A stretch of DNA of 64,000 bases from Bacteroidota bacterium. Lineage in GTDB: Bacteria > Bacteroidota > Bacteroidia > Chitinophagales > Chitinophagaceae. The position numbers and the translations under genes were made by a program. The DNA lies in assembly GCA_023386045.1 (NCBI GenBank), contig JAEWKK010000019.1, forward strand, positions 186,001 to 250,000, read 5' to 3'. The notes beneath the pieces were generated by a model that saw nothing but the letters and a program-made list of their open reading frames with translations, was not told where the DNA came from and ran no database searches. Each line of letters opens with the position of its first letter. The first letter of the stretch is position 1. Below are positions 33,538 to 41,791 of the stretch, one piece after another.

Positions 33538-34485
33538 ATGCGGAATCATTTACGGCTTCTGCTAATTCCTGTTCTGCTTATGCAGACAATAGGTTTATTA
33601 GCACAAACAAAGCTTCCAGGATATTATAAAGAATCACGCAGCCTCTCTGCTTCATTGCAAAATATTTTAAAAGAAGCTGGCATTGACAGTAGTTACGATG
33701 CAGATGAAGACGGAAGGCTTAAGGTTTCGCTGGCGGTGATAGACCTCAGAGGTAAAAAGCCTTTGTTTGGTGGTGTAAACCATGACCAATTCATTTATCC
33801 TGCATCTGTATATAAAATGTATGTGGCCATGGAAGTACTCAGGCAGGTGAGCCAGGGTGAATATTCGCTTTTTAAAAGCTATGTAGTTCGTACACCCAAT
33901 GATGTAGACCGTTCAAAAGAAATTTCCTTTGATCCGAGGCCTCTGTTAAAAAATGGTGATACAGTTACTATCAGGTATTTGCTTGATCTGATGATCACCA
34001 GAAGTGATAACACCGCGGCCAATTGCCTCATAGATATTGCAGGCAGGAAACGCATCAATCAAACCATGAAGGAATATGGCTGGGAAGGCAGTGAAGTAAC
34101 CAGGAAATTTTTAAAAAGGTCTGTTGAAGATCCGGGATATGATACCATTAGAAGTACCGTGACCTGCGCTCTTCACGCGGCTGATTTTATGTACAGGATT
34201 TGCACAGGTCAATTGGTGAATCATTGGGTAAGTAATGAAATGAAAGTTCTTCTCGGAGCACAACTCGATACAACAAAACTGGCGACAGGACTATCCCGCG
34301 GAATGATGTTTTATCATAAAACAGGATGGTGGAGCATGTACACGCATGATGTGGGCTGGGCCGAGGATGAAAGTTCAAAATTTATCATTGCTGTTTTCAT
34401 GCCTTTGAAGGAAGAAGAAGCCATTCCCAAAATGAAAATCATTGCTGAGAAGATTAGTAGTTTGATGAGGAAAGGAAAAGACTAA
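33538..34485 (+). CDS. Class A beta-lactamase-like serine hydrolase
   Basis: 315 residues with signal peptide (1-23). Penicillin-binding fold motifs are present: S90-V-Y-K93 in PASVYKMYVAME, S156-D-N158 in TRSDNTAAN, and HKTGWWSMYTHD as the third motif. These define a beta-lactamase2 (PF13354)-type serine hydrolase. The Glu of the omega loop that deacylates true class A lactamases (ExxLN) is not evident, so beta-lactam hydrolysis is doubtful. A transpeptidase- or esterase-like role in the periplasm is equally possible. It ends the dipeptidase-containing run of genes. Confidence 0.8.
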   Translation: MRNHLRLLLIPVLLMQTIGLLAQTKLPGYYKESRSLSASLQNILKEAGIDSSYDADEDGRLKVSLAVIDLRGKKPLFGGVNHDQFIYPASVYKMYVAMEVLRQVSQGEYSLFKSYVVRTPNDVDRSKEISFDPRPLLKNGDTVTIRYLLDLMITRSDNTAANCLIDIAGRKRINQTMKEYGWEGSEVTRKFLKRSVEDPGYDTIRSTVTCALHAADFMYRICTGQLVNHWVSNEMKVLLGAQLDTTKLATGLSRGMMFYHKTGWWSMYTHDVGWAEDESSKFIIAVFMPLKEEEAIPKMKIIAEKISSLMRKGKD

Positions 34486-34933
34486 CTAAATGCTGACACT
34501 GCGAAATTGAATGAATGGAATTTTTTAGTGAATTATTTATTTGTTCAATAGCATTACTGAACGATGAAGTGAGTGACACAACAGGTGATGATAGTAGCAA
34601 TACTGCCAAACCTCAAAAAAAAAATAGATGAAAACCAATGATTGTATTTTAATTTTTAGCTAGTCCATATTCAAGCAAATCTGATATTAGCAGATTAATT
34701 TTTGTTAGTCAGCTTCAGCACCCTCTTCAACTTATGTTGCGTCGCACACTTCAGGTTCCTGTTCTTTATTGAGCCCTATTGTCAAAGATCTTAAGTCAAA
34801 CGATAAACGGACCCTTTCAGGGTCACTATTAGCTATATGCCCTACTATGAACTATGAACTATCAACTATGACCCCCTAAACAGAAATGCCGCAACTCTCA
34901 TTGCAGCATTCCTGATAGAATATAGAATGAACA
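34486..34933. other. 448-bp gap with dispersed motifs
   Basis: No gene supported. It contains two members of the 17-bp AAGTGTGCGACGCAACA family in opposite orientation (34567-34583 plus, 34735-34751 minus), GAACTATGAACTATCAAC words at about 34850, a small GACCC..GGGTC hairpin near 34810-34826, and a terminator-like stem at 34885-34910. Confidence 0.6.
34885..34910 (-). terminator. Probable terminator of the minus-strand membrane protein gene
   Basis: A 10-bp stem with one G-U pair (AATGCCGCAA / TTGCAGCATT) and a 6-base loop lies 24 bases after the stop on the minus strand. The T-run is weak (TCTGTTT). Confidence 0.45.
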
Positions 34934-35221
34934 TTAATGCGGATAATTGGTAGCCACTTTGCTACTCACCTTTGTAGTCGTCATAGTATCATCACGACCA
35001 GGTCTTCTCCAGTCGTCCAGCATTATCCAGACAGCCCCCATGAGAGAGGTGGCTGCAAAAATGAAAAGTCCCAGGATCAGTCCATGTTGGGGTTCGCCAT
35101 ATGTAACCTGCCGGCCGTTTTCTTCGGTAATGATCACTTCGGCCGTTGAACGGTAAACCGCATAGGCAATGGTCAATACAGGCAGGATCAGCAGGATCCA
35201 GGCAAGGGCTCTTTTATTCAT
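34934..35221 (-). CDS. Hypothetical two-helix membrane protein
   Basis: 95 residues from the ATG at 35221 (MNKRALAWILLILPVLTIAY); the frame extends to 35260 but the leader there is not hydrophobic. Two helices (about 6-24 and 46-66) bracket a periplasmic-type loop (TAEVIITEENGRQVTYGEP). The C-terminal tail is polar (RRPGRDDTMTTTKVSS). I do not recognise a family. It follows the NTF2-like gene on the same strand, but a terminator separates them. Confidence 0.6.
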   Translation of the reverse strand: MNKRALAWILLILPVLTIAYAVYRSTAEVIITEENGRQVTYGEPQHGLILGLFIFAATSLMGAVWIMLDDWRRPGRDDTMTTTKVSSKVATNYPH

Positions 35222-35265
35222 GGTGATGATTTTCTCAAAGACTTTCAAATTTGATACCACCCTGT

Positions 35266-35305
35266 AAAAAAGGCGGTCTGAGCTATTGTTAAAACTCTAA
35301 CCGCC
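35266..35305 (-). terminator. Rho-independent terminator after the NTF2-like gene
   Basis: On the minus strand GGCGGT (35300-35305) pairs with ACCGCC (35272-35277) across a loop that itself can pair AGAG with CTC(A). It is followed by six T residues (35266-35271). Confidence 0.7.
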
Positions 35306-35321
35306 ATCACTAAACGAAATT

Positions 35322-36044
35322 TTACAATACCTGTTTTAATATCTCACGGTGACTGCTTTCAACATGGGGTTTGAATTTTTCATACCATTGCTGCCATTCA
35401 TCGGCCTTCATGCTGCCAGTTAACGACTGTTCAAAAGCATCAAGGGATGAAAAGCCTTCTTCAAAGATCAGGCGATAAGAGTCACCGGTAAAATCAGAAA
35501 GAACTCTTGCATGCTCGCGGTCGGGAAGCAATTCAGATTCAAGTGCCTGGTTGAGCAGTTGTTTGGCATCTTTGAAATGGCCGAATTTTAATTTAAAGAT
35601 GTCGCGCACCAGGTAAGTTGTTTTGGGTGCAGCAGCAGATACACCCACCTGCTTCATCAGGATATCTGTCTGGAAATAGATCCTTGCTTTTTGAATGAGA
35701 CCGTCTTTCAGATCATAAACCAGGCAGATAGGAACATCCACTTCTTTGTTTGTGGCAGCCATACCGCCGATTTCACCTATATGGCGGCCTTTGAAAAAAC
35801 CTTCCACAACGGCCATGTCTTCTGTAATGTATTGATTGATGATCTCTAGTCGGGCTTCAAAGGCCACATGATAATTAAAGTGCAGCATGGCGCCCACTTC
35901 AGCGCGACCTTTATGAGTTTCTCCCGTGCTCATGTTTTTAAAGACCGCGTCCTCGGCAACATATTTCACATCGTGTGTTTTGAAATAGCAAGAAAGGTTT
36001 TCCTGTACAAGGGAAAGCTTGCTTTTTTGCATGATTTCTGGCAT
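35322..36044 (-). CDS. NTF2-like (SnoaL-type) protein with C-terminal dimeric-barrel-like region
   Basis: 240 residues, no signal peptide. The first 130 residues resemble a SnoaL/ketosteroid isomerase-like fold: DVKYVAEDAVFKNMSTGETHKGR, NQYITEDMAVVEGFF and LVYDLKDGLIQKARIYFQTDIL. The C-terminal 90 residues (VRDIFKLKFGHFKDAKQLLNQAL, GDSYRLIFEEGFSSLDAFEQSL) look like an NIPSNAP or dimeric alpha-beta barrel domain. The two-domain combination is less common than either alone. No catalytic role can be assigned from sequence. The gene lies alone, with a tandem repeat array upstream and a terminator downstream. Confidence 0.6.
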   Translation of the reverse strand: MPEIMQKSKLSLVQENLSCYFKTHDVKYVAEDAVFKNMSTGETHKGRAEVGAMLHFNYHVAFEARLEIINQYITEDMAVVEGFFKGRHIGEIGGMAATNKEVDVPICLVYDLKDGLIQKARIYFQTDILMKQVGVSAAAPKTTYLVRDIFKLKFGHFKDAKQLLNQALESELLPDREHARVLSDFTGDSYRLIFEEGFSSLDAFEQSLTGSMKADEWQQWYEKFKPHVESSHREILKQVL

Positions 36045-36146
36045 AAAATAATTTTTTATTGGTGAAGAATATTTCCACCGGGCAGGAAGCCGTTCATAAA
36101 ACTGGAGGAGTGGTTTAGAGAGGAATACGAGGTATTAAGTTAAGAC

Positions 36147-36626
36147 AAATCACAGATTACTCAGAATATTATCACAGATTACACAGATGGACACAGATTA
36201 GATTACTGATTGGTAAAAGGTTCACTAATAAAAGGTAAACTAATCATATTTAATCAGCGGAATCAGTGATTGTATCACAGATTACACAGATGAACACAGA
36301 TTAGATCTTGATTGAAGAATAGATTAGTCCAAAAAGGTGAATCAATCATTTATGATCAGCGGAATCAGTGATTGATCATAGATTACACAGATTGGCACAG
36401 ATTAGATTTTTGATAGAAGAGTGATTCTTCGATAAAGCATCCTAATCATTTTAAATCAGCGAAATCAGTGATTGTATCACAGATTACTCAGATGAGCACA
36501 GATTAGATCTTGATTGAAGAATAGATTAGTCCAAAAAGGTGAATCAATCATTTATGATCAGCGGAATCAGTGATTGATCAATAAAAGGATTGCTAATCAT
36601 TTATAATCTGGGTTATCTGTGATCGA
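36147..36626. repeat. Tandem array of about 101-103-bp palindrome-type units, locus 2
   Basis: Four units start at about 36171, 36274, 36375 and 36476, with spacing 103, 101 and 101. Each begins with ATCACAGATTACACAGAT, continues with a GACACAGATTAGAT-type word, and ends with AATCAGCGGAATCAGTGAT, the near complement of its own start. Units 2 and 4 differ at only two positions over about 105 bases, while unit 3 is clearly diverged. A partial fifth unit and inverse words run to the E1 stop codon. No coding potential. Confidence 0.9.
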
Positions 36627-38621
36627 TTAATATTCCATCAATGCCTGTACCAATTCATCCAGCCTTGCCCTCGCAAGAAAATTCTTTTCCAGCTCAATAT
36701 TGAAAGGAACGGGCGTATCCAGCGAGGCGCAACGCATGATGGGTGCATCAAGATACTGGAAGCAGTTCTCTGCGATCCATGCAGACAGCTCGCCGCCAAG
36801 GCCACCGGTGAGTGTATCTTCATGTAGCAATAAAACCTTTCCTGTTCTTTTCACCGAAGCAGCTATGGCTTCATAGTCCAGAGGCAACAGTGTTCTCAGG
36901 TCAAGGATATCAATTGAGATCTCTGTATGTTCTGCGGCGTAATCTTCGGCCCAGTGCACGCCACTTCCATAAGTGATGATGGAAATATCCTCACCTTTTT
37001 GCACCAGTCTTGCCTTGCCTATTTCAACTTCATAATAGTCTTCAGTTACTTTCCCACTAACACTTCGATAGAGTGCCTTGTGCTCGAAATACATCACAGG
37101 GTTAGGATCATTGATGGCAGCAATCAACAATCCCTTGGCATCAGCAGGTGTTGCCGGATATACAACCTTCAACCCGGGAACGTGCGTGAACCAGGCTTCA
37201 TTGCTTTGTGAATGAAAAGGACCAGCACCCACACCTGCTCCCGTAGGCATGCGGATAACCACATCAGCATTTTGACCCCATCGGTAATAGATCTTGGCCA
37301 GGTTGTTCACGATCTGGTTAAATCCTACGGAAACAAAATCTGCAAACTGCATTTCCATCACCGACTTATATCCTTCTAACGACATCCCCAGGCAGGCACC
37401 TACAATGGCGCTTTCACAAAGAGGTGTGTTCCGTACTCTTTCTTTTCCAAAATCCTGTACAAAACCTTCAGTGATCTTAAATGCACCACCGTATTCTGCT
37501 ATGTCCTGGCCCATCAAAACAAGATTGTCATGTTGCTTCATGCTTTGATGTAATCCTTCCTTGATGGCATCGATCATCCGGAGCTCACGGTTAGAGTCAG
37601 CATTTGAATGATCGTTGTGAACCTTTGTCCCTGTATGGATCGCAGGAGCATACACATCTTTCATTTCTGCTGAAGTACTCACAATAATTGGTGCGCTATC
37701 AAAACCAAGCTGTAATTCAGCTTCTATTTTTTCCTTCATCTGCCGGCGAAGATTTTCGATATCATCTGTGCGAAGAATATTTCCAGCAAGAAGAAAGGTT
37801 TCAAAATTTTTAATGGGGTCCTTAACGCTCCATTCGTCAAAAAGCTCTTTGGGAACATATTTGGTACCGCTGGCTTCTTCATGGCCGCGCATGCGGAAAG
37901 TCATGCATTCAACCAGGTAAGGTTTCTGTTCTTTGATACAATAATCCCGTACACCCATGATGGTATCGTAAACAGAAAGTACATTGTTGCCATCAATCGT
38001 AATGCCTTCCATTCCGTAACCACTGGCTCTTTCGGCCAGCTGTGCACAACGGAATTGTTCATTTACGGGCGTACTCAAACCGTAACCGTTATTTTCAATG
38101 ATAAAGATGACCGGTAATTCCCAGACAGCAGCCACGTTCAGTGCTTCATGAAAATCACCTTCACTTGTACCGCCATCACCTGTAAACGCAAGCGAGACCT
38201 TGTTTTCTTTTCTGAGTTTGTGTGCAAGGGCCACTCCATCTGCAATTGCCAGCTGAGGGCCGAGGTGAGAGATCATCCCGCAGATATGATGATCTTTTGT
38301 TCCAAAATGAAAGCTTCTTTCCCGGCCTTTGCTATAGCCGTCCTGCGCACCCTGCCATTGTTTAAAAAGCTTGTGGAGCGGCATGTTACGCGTAGTAAAT
38401 ACACCAAGGTTTCGATGGAGGGGCATGATCCACTCATCTTGCTGCAGGGCCATGGTTGCTCCAACAGAAATAGCTTCCTGTCCAATGCCACTAAACCATT
38501 TTGATATTCTTCCCTGACGCAAAAGGACCAGCATCTTTTCTTCGATCAGCCTGGGCCAAAGCAGGTTTTTGTATATGTTGATTAGCTGTTCGTCTGTCAG
38601 TTCTCTCCTTTGAAAATCCAT
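36627..38621 (-). CDS. 2-oxoacid dehydrogenase E1, fused alpha and beta subunits
   Basis: 664 residues. The alpha half (about 1-325) has the thiamine diphosphate motif starting GDG (148-150) and ending NN (177-178), within LAFTGDGGTSEGDFHEALN. The beta half (about 345-664) contains GQDIAEYGGAFKITEGF, ESAIVGACLGMSLEG and PTGAGVGAGPFHSQS, typical of branched-chain or pyruvate dehydrogenase E1 beta. Fused alpha-beta E1 genes are usual in Bacteroidota, where they are annotated as 2-oxoisovalerate dehydrogenase. The E2 and E3 components are not nearby, so substrate (branched-chain 2-oxoacids versus pyruvate) is not settled. It acts in the cytoplasm as part of a large lipoyl-dependent complex. Confidence 0.92.
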   Translation of the reverse strand: MDFQRRELTDEQLINIYKNLLWPRLIEEKMLVLLRQGRISKWFSGIGQEAISVGATMALQQDEWIMPLHRNLGVFTTRNMPLHKLFKQWQGAQDGYSKGRERSFHFGTKDHHICGMISHLGPQLAIADGVALAHKLRKENKVSLAFTGDGGTSEGDFHEALNVAAVWELPVIFIIENNGYGLSTPVNEQFRCAQLAERASGYGMEGITIDGNNVLSVYDTIMGVRDYCIKEQKPYLVECMTFRMRGHEEASGTKYVPKELFDEWSVKDPIKNFETFLLAGNILRTDDIENLRRQMKEKIEAELQLGFDSAPIIVSTSAEMKDVYAPAIHTGTKVHNDHSNADSNRELRMIDAIKEGLHQSMKQHDNLVLMGQDIAEYGGAFKITEGFVQDFGKERVRNTPLCESAIVGACLGMSLEGYKSVMEMQFADFVSVGFNQIVNNLAKIYYRWGQNADVVIRMPTGAGVGAGPFHSQSNEAWFTHVPGLKVVYPATPADAKGLLIAAINDPNPVMYFEHKALYRSVSGKVTEDYYEVEIGKARLVQKGEDISIITYGSGVHWAEDYAAEHTEISIDILDLRTLLPLDYEAIAASVKRTGKVLLLHEDTLTGGLGGELSAWIAENCFQYLDAPIMRCASLDTPVPFNIELEKNFLARARLDELVQALMEY

Positions 38622-38638
38622 GTAAGTTCTTTTGAATT

Positions 38639-38986
38639 TTATTTCCTTTCACCAGCAATGCTGTTCAATATGGCACTGACCAATGAAACAATCAGGCTGA
38701 ATAAAATTGCTGACCACCAGCCATCAACTGTGAAACCTGCAATCAGCCTGTCGGCCCATAGCACCATAAGTGCATTGATGACCAGTAAAAATAAGCCAAG
38801 TGTAAGAATGGTGACGGGTATGGTAAGCAATACAAGTATGGGTTTGATGAATGTGTTGAGCAGTGCCAGCACAAGTGCAACAATGATGACTGTTTTGGCA
38901 TCGCTGGCAATGTGCACGCCATCAAGAAAATAATCTGCTACAAAAACAGCAAGGGCTGTTACAAGGACCTTGATCAGGAATCCCAT
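38639..38986 (-). CDS. YvlD-type phage-holin-family (PF04020) membrane protein
   Basis: 115 residues with four hydrophobic helices and the pattern FLIKVLVTALAVFVADYFLDGVHI, VALVLALLNTFIKPILVLLTIP and LVINALMVLWADRLI. This is the family named phage holin 4 superfamily in Pfam because of a resemblance, but typical members such as YvlD are chromosomal housekeeping membrane proteins. No phage genes are near, so a lytic role is unlikely. It starts 17 bases upstream of the E1 gene on the same strand and has its own -7 box. Confidence 0.85.
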   Translation of the reverse strand: MGFLIKVLVTALAVFVADYFLDGVHIASDAKTVIIVALVLALLNTFIKPILVLLTIPVTILTLGLFLLVINALMVLWADRLIAGFTVDGWWSAILFSLIVSLVSAILNSIAGERK

Positions 38987-39001
38987 TTTATTTCATTTGG
39001 A

Positions 39002-39009
39002 CAAAAGTA
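39002..39009 (-). promoter_or_regulatory. -7 box of the YvlD-like gene
   Basis: On the minus strand TACTTTTG matches TAnnTTTG, about 16 bases before the start codon. It is the same box as found before the FAH-family gene at 5291. The -33 element is not clear. Confidence 0.4.
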
Positions 39010-39039
39010 ATTCTTTAAGAAAGTTATTTCCTTATCCAT

Positions 39040-39693
39040 CTAAACAAACCAGTAAGCGGCAAACTGCATGAAGGCACCCATCAGAAAACCGGCATAGATC
39101 TCCGCGGTACTGTGGTTGGAATCAATGAGCCGCGAAGTGCAGGTAATGCCTGCAATTAATACGGCAATTGTAATGAAGAACCCCAATTGTATTCCTGTTG
39201 TTATTCCTGCAATGATAACAAAGGCACTAAGTGTTCCTACAGCTATTCCATGCATGCTGATCTTCAGATAGCTATTCATGATCAATCCTACGGAGCAGGC
39301 AAGAAAAACAGCCAGCGTGAACATGATCACCAGGTCGGGATAATGCAGGTTTTTGGAAACATACCATCCCCAGAAATAAAAGATCTCGCAAACAACATAA
39401 GGAAGTATGCGGTCTTTTTGGGTTTTCAATTGGATGGATTGCACAAAGCCCAGTGCTTTCATCAGCATGATGGTGATCAGAGGAAGCAGTGTATAGCTGA
39501 CCAGGAACTGAATGATCACCAGTTTTTTTCCCCAATCATCGCGGTCTGGAAACAGCCTGAGTTCATAAACCAGAAAAAGGATAACATAAACAGGTATAAA
39601 CAGCGGATGGAATAAATATGAAAAAATCCTGGCGCCCATCTTCGTTACCGGATGAAAAGAAGGTAAGGCAGTCAGTTCCTTGTTTGAAAGCAT
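39040..39693 (-). CDS. PAP2-like integral membrane protein
   Basis: 217 residues from the ATG at 39693; the longer frame would translate low-complexity ACTCACC repeats as a THHSPLTTHHSP leader, which is clearly not protein. About six helices are present. Degenerate PAP2 phosphatase motifs can be traced: K-R-P in QLKTQKDRILPY, a histidine in KISMHGIAVG, and SRLIDSNHSTAEIYAG matching SRxxxxxHxxxD with Glu for Asp. In true PAP2 enzymes these residues form a vanadium-haloperoxidase-like phosphatase site. The altered motifs leave activity uncertain. Many Bacteroidota carry such a protein without known function. Confidence 0.65.
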   Translation of the reverse strand: MLSNKELTALPSFHPVTKMGARIFSYLFHPLFIPVYVILFLVYELRLFPDRDDWGKKLVIIQFLVSYTLLPLITIMLMKALGFVQSIQLKTQKDRILPYVVCEIFYFWGWYVSKNLHYPDLVIMFTLAVFLACSVGLIMNSYLKISMHGIAVGTLSAFVIIAGITTGIQLGFFITIAVLIAGITCTSRLIDSNHSTAEIYAGFLMGAFMQFAAYWFV

Positions 39694-39714
39694 TGGCAAA
39701 CTTAAGGAGTTAGT

Positions 39715-39906
39715 GGCAGATGGTGAATGGTGAGTGGTCAGGGGTGAGTGGTGAGTATTCTGTGGTTTAAAATTCATTCCTCCACCTTCCTGGAAGGATC
39801 GTGAACTTGTGAATTATTGAAACCAACAATTTCCCGAACTTAAAGCTACTCACCACTCACCACTCACTATTCACTATTCACTATTCACCACTCCCCATTC
39901 ACCATC
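39715..39906. repeat. ACTCACC/ATTCACC word repeat upstream of the PAP2-like gene
   Basis: Two blocks of ACTCACCACTCACC and ACTATTCACTATTCACC words (about 39718-39765 and 39848-39905) lie between the PAP2-like gene and rpoN. Similar words occur at 15466, 30820, 44715 and 54890. Confidence 0.8.
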
Positions 39907-41403
39907 TTACAGCTCTTTTCTCAACCGCGCCACAGGAATATTCAATTGCTCTCTGTACTTGGCAACTGTTCTGCGGGCGATGTTGTAACCTTTTTCCTGC
40001 AGAAGTTCTGTCAGGCGTTCATCGCTCAGCGGCTTTTTCTTGTGTTCATTTTCAATGAGGTCGCTCAGAATCTTTTTTACTTCCCTGGTAGAAACTTCTT
40101 CTCCGGTATCAGTGGTCAGTGATTCGCTGAAGAAAAATTTGAGGCGGTAGGTTCCAAATTCAGTTTGTACGAATTTGCTGTTAGCCACACGGCTTACCGT
40201 AGAAATATCAAGATTGGTTTTTTCAGCAATATCCTTGAGGATCATGGGTCGCAGGCTGGTTTCATCACCTGTGATAAAAAAATCATACTGGTGATTCATA
40301 ATTGCGGTCATGGTACTCAGCAGCGTATGTTGCCTTTGCTTAATGGCATCGATGAACCATTTGGCCGCATCAATTTTTTGTTTGATAAAAAGAACAGCTT
40401 CTTTCTGGCGCCTGTCTTTTTTGGCACCACGATCATATTCTTTCAGCATATCCCGATAACCTTCGCTGATCCGAAGCTCCGGGGCGTTTTTGGAGTTGAG
40501 GGTAAGTTCCAGCTTGCCGGCATTATTGAAAATGAAAAAATCCGGGACGATATAGCTTTCTGCTTTTGTGGCACCTCCAAGGTTACCGCCTGGCTTGGGA
40601 TTCAGCCTGGTGATATGCTGCATCACTTCTTTCAGCTCGTCATCATTCAGGTTTAGTCCACGCTGAATTTTTTCATAATGCTTTTTGGTAAACTCATCAA
40701 AATACCGGCTCAGCGCCTGTATGGCCACCTCCACATCCTTGCCTTCTTCTTTTTGCCTGAACAATTGCAGCAGCAGGCATTCCTGGAGGGTTCTCGCCGC
40801 CACACCTGGAGGATCAAACTGCTGTATGCGCATGATGATGCCTTCCACTTCTTCATTGGTGGAATCGATGTTCTGCCTGAAAGCCAGGTCGTCAACTATA
40901 GCAGATGTTTCCCTGCGCAGGTAACCATCTTCGTCAATGCTTCCTATGATCTGCTCAGCAATCCTGAATTCCCGATCATCGAGCTTGAGCATCCCCAACT
41001 GCGCTTCAAGAACTTCATAAAAACTTGTTTCAACGCGGTAGGGCATGGTAGTTTTTTCTTCCTGTTCACCATAATTCTCATCGCGAAGTTTGTAATCAGC
41101 TATATCATCATCGCCTTCCTGTACATAATCAGAGATATCAATGTTTTCATACTGGTCTTCGCTGCTTAACTCACTTTCCTCGCTGTAATCTTCATCCGCG
41201 GTTGTATCCGTAAATTCATCCTTGGCTTCCATGCTGTCATCATGCTCATCATCTGAAAGTTCCAGGGCGGGATTTTCTTCGAGTTCTTCCTTAATTCTTT
41301 CGTCAAGTATAGCGGTAGGCACCTGCAGCAATTTCATTAACTGAATCTGCTGGGGTGATAATTTTTGAAGTAATTTCTGTTGTAAACTGGTGCTAAGGCT
41401 CAT
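39907..41403 (-). CDS. rpoN: RNA polymerase sigma-54 factor
   Basis: 498 residues. Region I is the Gln/Leu-rich activator-interaction segment (LQQKLLQKLSPQQIQLMKLLQ, residues about 7-27) with EELEENPAL. Region II is a long acidic stretch (about 50-130, many D and E). The C-terminal RpoN box ARRTVAKYRE is at 476-485, and the helix-turn-helix LDISTVSRVANSKFVQTEFG contacts the -12 element. The protein directs RNA polymerase to -24/-12 promoters and needs AAA+ enhancer-binding activators, none of which is in this window. It appears monocistronic. Confidence 0.95.
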   Translation of the reverse strand: MSLSTSLQQKLLQKLSPQQIQLMKLLQVPTAILDERIKEELEENPALELSDDEHDDSMEAKDEFTDTTADEDYSEESELSSEDQYENIDISDYVQEGDDDIADYKLRDENYGEQEEKTTMPYRVETSFYEVLEAQLGMLKLDDREFRIAEQIIGSIDEDGYLRRETSAIVDDLAFRQNIDSTNEEVEGIIMRIQQFDPPGVAARTLQECLLLQLFRQKEEGKDVEVAIQALSRYFDEFTKKHYEKIQRGLNLNDDELKEVMQHITRLNPKPGGNLGGATKAESYIVPDFFIFNNAGKLELTLNSKNAPELRISEGYRDMLKEYDRGAKKDRRQKEAVLFIKQKIDAAKWFIDAIKQRQHTLLSTMTAIMNHQYDFFITGDETSLRPMILKDIAEKTNLDISTVSRVANSKFVQTEFGTYRLKFFFSESLTTDTGEEVSTREVKKILSDLIENEHKKKPLSDERLTELLQEKGYNIARRTVAKYREQLNIPVARLRKEL

Positions 41404-41504
41404 GTTCAGGTTTCGTCTGTGGCAATCTCCTTCCCGCTTTGGCGGAGCAAAATTTTGCCGGGTTCACAAAAATCAAGCCGTAAATTTACTGCAAATCCCA
41501 ATCC

Positions 41505-41786
41505 ATGGCCAGAACGATGGTCTTTTTATCGGTGCTGATCCTGTTAAATTGCCGGAAAGCCGCATCACAGCTCAATTTCAAGCCAAAGAATGATACCATG
41601 GTAAAAAGCCTGACGATCCGGGTTTTGCCGCAAAATTTCTACAGTAAACAGCTTGGGTTCGTCTGTAGGAAGGAGATTCAGATTCAAAAACTGACCCGTC
41701 TTCCCTTATTTATCAGGCTGGGCTCGAAAGATCAGACAGATTTCCTGGAAGGGAAATCGAATGTTTTGAAAAAGATAATCAGATGA
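41505..41786 (+). CDS. Conserved hypothetical secreted protein (93 aa)
   Basis: 93 residues. The first about 22 residues form a hydrophobic signal (MVFLSVLILLNCRKAASQ). The body follows a pattern I associate with a small Chitinophagaceae family: LNFKPKNDTMVKSLTI, LPQNFYSKQLGFVCRKEIQIQKLTRLP and a C-terminal FRLG..D..LEGK-like LGSKDQTDFLEGK. Family recognition is from memory and function is unknown. It converges on the following DigH-like gene, with only five bases between the stops. Confidence 0.6.
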   Translation: MARTMVFLSVLILLNCRKAASQLNFKPKNDTMVKSLTIRVLPQNFYSKQLGFVCRKEIQIQKLTRLPLFIRLGSKDQTDFLEGKSNVLKKIIR

Positions 41787-41791
41787 GTTCT

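Noticed and set aside
36147..36626. CRISPR array
   Set aside because: The repeats are about 100 bp and vary internally, there are no unique spacers of 30-40 bp with identical short repeats, and no cas genes are near.
38639..38986. Phage holin as a sign of a prophage
   Set aside because: The protein belongs to the YvlD-type chromosomal branch of the family, and no phage structural, integrase or lysis gene is near.
41440..41460. GCAAAATTTTGC palindrome upstream of rpoN as an operator
   Set aside because: A single 12-bp AT-rich palindrome with no second copy and no regulator nearby is too weak to call.
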